Assembly (NCBI GenBank): GCA_914767715.1
Contig: OU612073.1
Coordinates: 10,108,001-10,172,000 of the forward strand
Origin: Membranipora membranacea
Taxonomy: Eukaryota; Bryozoa; Gymnolaemata; Cheilostomatida; Membraniporidae
Direction of reading: 5' to 3'
DNA: 64,000 bases
In this document: positions 59,029 to 64,000 of the stretch, piece after piece
Numbering within the stretch: the first letter of the stretch is position 1
Layout of the letters: the number at the start of each line of letters is the position of its first letter
Notes under the pieces: model-generated
What the model was told of the DNA's origin: nothing
Seen by the model: only the letters and a program-made list of their open reading frames with translations
The model's database searches: none
Made by a program: the position numbers and the translations under genes

Positions 59029-59338
59029 AATCATTGTGACCCACCGCTAAACGCAGGTATTTCGCGTAGGTGCTCATATCAAAGTCGGAAATCATTGTGA
59101 CCCACCGTAAAACGCAGGTATTTCGCGTAGGTGCTCATATCAAAGTCGGAAATCATTGTGACCCAACGTAAAACGCATGTAATTCGCGTTGGTGCTCATA
59201 TCAAGTCGGAAATCATTGTGACCCACCGTAAAACGCATGTAATTCGCGTTGGTGCTGATATCAAGTCGGAAATCATTGTGACCCACAGTTAAACGCAGGT
59301 AATTCGCGTCTGTGATCATATCAAGTCGGAAATCATTG
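59029..59338 (+). repeat. 60-61 bp minisatellite, five copies
   Basis: Units start AATCATTGTGACCCACCG at 59029, 59090, 59151, 59211 and 59271, with a partial unit at 59331. Each contains AAACGCA.GTA.TTCGCGT and CATATCAA(A)GTCGGA. Confidence 0.95.
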
Positions 59339-60304
59339 AGAAGTATCATTGGGAACTAATGTTAAAGCAGAACAGAAATAATTAATAATCATATTTGCTT
59401 GGGGGATAAATAGATCAAGTTTCGGAATAATAGTTTAGGATTAGATTCTTGTGTTTTAAAGAAGTAGGACGCTACCGATTTAAGATAAGATACCCCTAAT
59501 CTGTGAAACATTAATTCAACATTGAATATAGAAATTGAACATCAATTTTAGAGTGACCACAGACTGAAACCTCTTTCCTTCACTAGAAATTGGGTTGGAG
59601 TCTTTAGCTAATTAAACTTGGCTAAGAGGCCTGTGATACTGATACACCGCCTTGATTACCTGATTGGGCTTCCAGGCACTATACAGAGATCAAGTAGGTG
59701 CTCATAATTAAAATCAGTCACCTAAGTTGAATAACAAAAATATCAAACGTACCTGAACACATTCATAAATAGTGATTGTGTCGTACTAACATCTAAGGAT
59801 ACTATTGACTTTGTGGTGTAAGAGCATTGTCTCAAAACTCATCAAGAGTTTTACTGTTAGAACAAGACAGGGATCTTAGTAGGTTATCGGCAGGAACCTT
59901 TCTTAAACAACTTGAAAGCAACTTCTAGTGAAGCTAAGAAGAGGTCAGGCTCAATAACAACCCCTTAGTAAATTGCTTTGTGGAGTAGTGGGAACCAGCT
60001 GTTCGTCACTAGAAATTAATAAGTTAAATACCTCGTACTCACCAGAGTGCTAGTATTACCAATTGGAACCACGTTTTAATAGATTTAAGCGATCTTGTCT
60101 TTCTTCAGTGCATGAAAGAGTAGGTAACTCCAAATTAGAACTACAAATAAATTACACAACAATAAAGTGACATTTAGAAGTGTCCGAAGTGCAAGATTTA
60201 AAACCATTACTAGAACTATAGTTAGAACCAAATTTAAAAATAGGGCGGTTATAGAACAACTATACATACTAATAGTACACGGCATATACTTTAGTATAGG
60301 ATAG

Positions 60305-60410
60305 TACCAATTCCGTTCCTCACAGCATATACTCTCTTAAAGTATATGCACAGCGAGTGAGTATATACAGGACGACAATTTCCGTTCCTCACACTATTAT
60401 ATACTCTAGA
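60305..60410 (+). repeat. Short direct repeat, about 67-bp period
   Basis: CCAATT(T)CCGTTCCTCACA, followed by TATATACTCT, occurs twice. A small palindrome (CATATACT.CT..AAAGTATATG) lies between. Confidence 0.7.
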
Positions 60411-61077
60411 GTGGACAATGTGTACAAAAATAGCATCAGTTTTTGTCCTACTTAATTATTGCGAAATCCATGACACAATGCAATCTGGTTGTGCATGGCT
60501 AGTGCCTGCATTACATAACTTATCATTGAGAATATGCGCATTGGGCATGGAAATTTAGATTTTTAAAGCGCCTATAGCCATTTTTTCGTTCAAGTGACAC
60601 AATGTGGATCACTTGCAGGTATTTTCACTTGCAGCCAGTGGAAAATGTCTCTATATTACTCCCATTAAAATAAGCCAACTGTCAACCGCAAACACATGAG
60701 CTTAAATCGCAAAGACAGGGCTAGCTGGTCTCTGCCACTTGCCAGGCATTTTACTGTGTCCTGTCTCTCTAACTAGTATGTTGCATACTCAGTCGGTTTA
60801 TTTTATCTGTTCAGTTCCAGCTACTGACAATGATTTGTGATAACATGGGGTACAAGTAGCCTGTGGAAAAGCAATTGGAGGTGAAAATCTTTGCTGCTTT
60901 CCTTTACCGTTTTTAGAGCACTTTTAGTATATAATAACTCTATGGGGAAAACAGTCAAGCTTTTGATTACTTACTCCCTTCGTTGCTTGCAAGTATGTGA
61001 TGTAAACTTACATGTTAATCTAACTGGCACCCGGAGGACAGTGAAAACTGATTACATAAATTACATGTGTAGCTAGA

Positions 61078-61394
61078 CAGGCCCACGAAATCGCGTGGGG
61101 AGGCAATTCCACGCGTTGTTCATGCCAAACCACGCCGTTTGGCATGCTAACGATGCGTCTTTTCAAAGACCAGCATGTTCATGTTGTTAACCACGTTGTG
61201 AACCTACGCTTCTGTCATTGGCCAGTTGGTACAATAGAGCGTATTTAATTGGTCATTACTCCTTACTCATTGGTCATGGCTCATTGGACACTCACTTAGC
61301 AATGTTGTCACATGGGGGTATGCTTAGCCTATGAAGCCACGCCCACCACGTGTGGGAAGACAATTCCACGCATTTCGTGGGCTCATGTAACAAG
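61078..61394. mobile_element. CG-rich inverted-repeat element, about 315 bp
   Basis: Ends are GCCCACGAAATCGCGTGG on the left and CCACGCATTTCGTGGGC on the right, each followed inward by a second shared block containing GACAATTCCACGCG or its equivalent. The CG-rich ends contrast with AT-rich surroundings. No coding capacity and no clear target duplication were seen. Confidence 0.65.
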
Positions 61395-62278
61395 GCCTTA
61401 AAGTGGAAATCAACCACAAATTGTTGTTGAGTTCTACTTTAAGTGCTTAGACAGCTGGCATTACGTTAGCAAATATTCCTAGCTGTTTCATGTCGTAGCG
61501 GCGAGGCTTGAGCGTTGGGCATCAGCATTCTTGACTGGAACAGATATATTTTTGAAGTTTCACCATCATCATGGGAACCTTAAGTATATATTTGAATTGA
61601 GAGTGGGCAACTTCATGTGCCAATTTCGATGCATGAAAACTTAGTGTATATGGAATTTGGAAATAATTGATCAGTGTAATTTAGCAATTGTTAATTATTG
61701 CTATGTATAAAAGCGCCGCTCTTCGGATCAAATGCCCTGAAAATCTCTTCACGCGAATCTAACAACTCCCAAAGTAGGTTGGTACAACACCTCTATTTAT
61801 TTTCCCATTGTGTTATATTATATGAATCATGCTGTCTTGCTAGCTCCAAAAACCGACTTCAAAACGTTATGCTCACCATGAATAACCACTGATAATGTAG
61901 GTCAAAACCTGTTTGAAATTAGTCTATGCACTTTGCAGGATTTGCTTGGATTATTCCTCTCATTAGGCTACTTCTACATTAATCTTACTTCATATAGCCT
62001 AAGGGTCCAATAATATTACATTTTATGACCTTTTGTCAATGTCATGAATGACCGCCCTTATTCAACATGAAAGAAATTCTGGCTGAGATTTTTCTCCACT
62101 ACTTGGCAGTGAATATCTCTGCTCATGGGTATTTCCCAAACATGAGGCTACTTTTCCCAGAGTCTGACTGGAAAACTCACACACATGAATAGAAATCAAT
62201 AGATATTGCAGTTTTAGTGTTCCCCTTTATAACTTATATTATCTAAGAGCAGACAACTCCAGCAAGATCCTGCATTGT

Positions 62279-62329
62279 TCTCAGACTTTCCCCCGCTGGG
62301 AGGGGGGTCAAAAGTCTGGGGGGTTCAGA
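62279..62329. repeat. G/C-run hairpin, about 50 bp
   Basis: CAGACTTTCCCCC is followed by GGGGGGTCAAAAGTCTG. A weakly similar arrangement (CAGTCTCCCCTGG ... GGGGGCAAGAGTCTG) is at 48525-48580 in a STRAP intron. No target duplication is seen. Confidence 0.45.
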
Positions 62330-63536
62330 TATGTTTGAAATAGACAGTTTTCTGATTTAGGCCTCATTTCGGAGTTGTCTTCTCTCCAGTTTGGTACTTT
62401 TAACCCACGCCGCATAGGAAAAACGTGCTGAAAAGAGGGTTATCTTGAAAACCGCTTAAAATAGGATAAAAAATTTTTTGATTCAGAATCTGCAACATTG
62501 AAAACTTATATGGACATAGTTTGGGAAATAATTTTAGTATTTGGACAGTCAATTATAGGATTTTCTGCCGTTTTGCGGACAATTTGGCAGAATTTTTCAC
62601 GAGTTTTGTCATTAAAATTCAGATTTATCAACATTCAAGCCTCCATTGATTTGGAAACCCTGTCTCACAGGGTTTTCAATGGTGCAGACTCGAATCATTA
62701 ATCATTTTTATCCTAACATAAGCGGTTTTCAAGATATATATATATCTATATATATCACCTGTCAAATCCTAGGCAGTGAAAACTCTTTCACAGGCCTGGA
62801 AAGAGCACCAATAAAAAATTTCCCCCTTTCACACTGCACATTTCCACTGTCAAAATGGACACCATCGAAGGTTATGGATGCATTATGCTAAAGATTTTAG
62901 ACAGTTTTAATTTTCCAATATCAATTCTCTTGATATTTAAGAATATTTATTTGTAATTTATTTTTCTTTGAGCAGTAGTTCAACAGGCCTGTCACTGGTT
63001 AAATAGGGGTGTTGTACTATTTGCATACTGAGACATAATTGGCTGTACTTGCATCACAATGGTTTTTAGTTCAGTGGCTACCTTTCCATCTTTGATTTTG
63101 TTATCCATATCTTGTCTCAGTCAAGGGTATTTGACAGATTTGCAACTCAAATGTTTGTCGGCAAATTAGTTTTTTTCACATATACAATTCACCACACACT
63201 TATAAGTGTGCACGAAAATACAATGAGTGTCACACTTCATTTTTTTCTTTTTATTCATAATATAAAACTACTCCATTTATAAACCCCATGGTTTCTGTTA
63301 GAGTTGCCATAAATTCTTGATTTTCTATATTTTCAATAAATATTGATTCATTATAATGCCGATGTTTGTGTCATACTATCACTCTGTATGGATGACTAGA
63401 ATTACAGCTTGACAAAAAATAAGTAGCACAAACATTACAATAAAAAAAAACACAGGCTGTGTCATGCAGCCTACATCAACACTAGCTTACATATTAGGCA
63501 GCTTGTGTTATTTCATCAACTAACAATAAGTTTGCG

Positions 63537-63835
63537 CTGATAAAGCAGAGGCCGATACTGTAAAATCAAGTGGCAGTGCTGTTGATCCACAGTCAGCATT
63601 AACTTTTCACATTTGTCTTACTGATATAATAGTATGATAGTCATGGTGAATGATATTCACCTAGCCTTAACACAAAGGCCCCTTTTTTGCTTTGGGGCCT
63701 TTGAGATAAGGCTATACGCTGACGTCCATACTTTGAAACTAACTGGCAGTGCGGTTGATCTACAGTCAGCATAAACCTTTCACATGGGTCACACTGATCT
63801 TGTTGTTAGTGAATTAATTGTGAATGATATTCACC
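63537..63835 (+). repeat. Direct repeat, about 175-180 bp period, with a hairpin between
   Basis: Copies at about 63537-63660 and 63717-63835 share GGCAGTGC.GTTGATC.ACAGTCAGCAT, TTTCACAT and TGAATGATATTCACC. The intervening hairpin AAAGGCCCC...GGGGCCTTT is at 63674-63702. Confidence 0.75.
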
Positions 63836-64000
63836 GAATCTGGCTACGAATCACCACTCTTCTCATCATACATAAATAAAGTATAGTCTCTTGTATTCAG
63901 GATGGTGAAGGGGATTCAGGTACAATCACAATACTATCATTTCCTGATCCCTGATTGGTCAATACTCTACAGTTCACTACTTTAATATGTCCCTGATTAT

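Larger units (their letters stand above)
56525..64000. other. Distal region without a convincing gene
   Basis: Apart from the elements listed separately (57902, 58265, 58583, 59029, 60305, 61078, 62279, 63537), this region is AT-rich. A 66-codon hydrophobic minus-strand stretch (60285-60085) and a short minus-strand stretch at 57726-57526 are the only open frames of note, and neither is supported. Upstream exons of the membrane-protein genes could lie here. Confidence 0.5.

Noticed and set aside
60085-60285. 66-codon hydrophobic minus-strand peptide
   Set aside because: Low-complexity hydrophobic composition; no similarity to the two membrane-protein exons and no splice support.

Overview
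This is animal nuclear DNA: AT-rich, gene-sparse, with GT-AG introns from about 0.3 to 13 kb and many small mobile-element remnants. No operons, ribosome binding sites, CRISPR arrays or rRNA are seen. A single sestrin gene that does not fit one vertebrate paralogue, plus tRNA-derived SINEs and a LINE scrap, suggests a non-vertebrate metazoan; I cannot name the species or phylum.

Layout. (1) 1-44480 is dominated by one plus-strand gene, a sestrin (11 coding exons, about 585 residues). Its first four coding exons are scattered over 21 kb and its last seven are packed into 6 kb (38456-44480). (2) 46256-50238, plus strand, is STRAP, a seven-bladed WD40 protein, complete in 8 exons and 340 residues. 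(3) 51.9-53.3 kb holds a broken, frameshifted BEL/Pao-type gag remnant on the minus strand, with a tRNA-derived SINE against its truncated end. (4) 53.8-56.5 kb holds two tandem minus-strand exons for multi-membrane-span proteins that resemble each other and match no family I recognise. (5) 56.5-64 kb has no convincing gene but holds a mariner-like MITE, an LTR-like promoter/polyadenylation block, a 60-bp minisatellite, a CG-rich inverted-repeat element and short duplications.

The sestrin introns hold most of the unusual structure. A 3.67-kb foldback element (9504-13174) has long inverted arms made largely of a 14-bp tandem repeat, is bounded by perfect 10-bp direct repeats, and has a dead LINE reverse transcriptase in its loop. 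There is a 1.2-kb inverted repeat at 17.4-18.6 kb, several local duplications of about 230-265 bp, and MITE-like palindromes of 77-103 bp with perfect 9-bp target duplications.

The most unexpected signal is a class of extremely short palindromes (about 22-30 bp) at 16180, 22964, 31909 and 49753, each immediately flanked by 7-9 bp direct repeats like target-site duplications. They look like minimal DNA-transposon derivatives or end-to-end remnants.

Functionally, sestrin is a stress and leucine sensor acting on GATOR2/mTORC1, and STRAP is a WD40 adaptor of TGF-beta signalling and the SMN complex. Their adjacency is not evidence of shared function.
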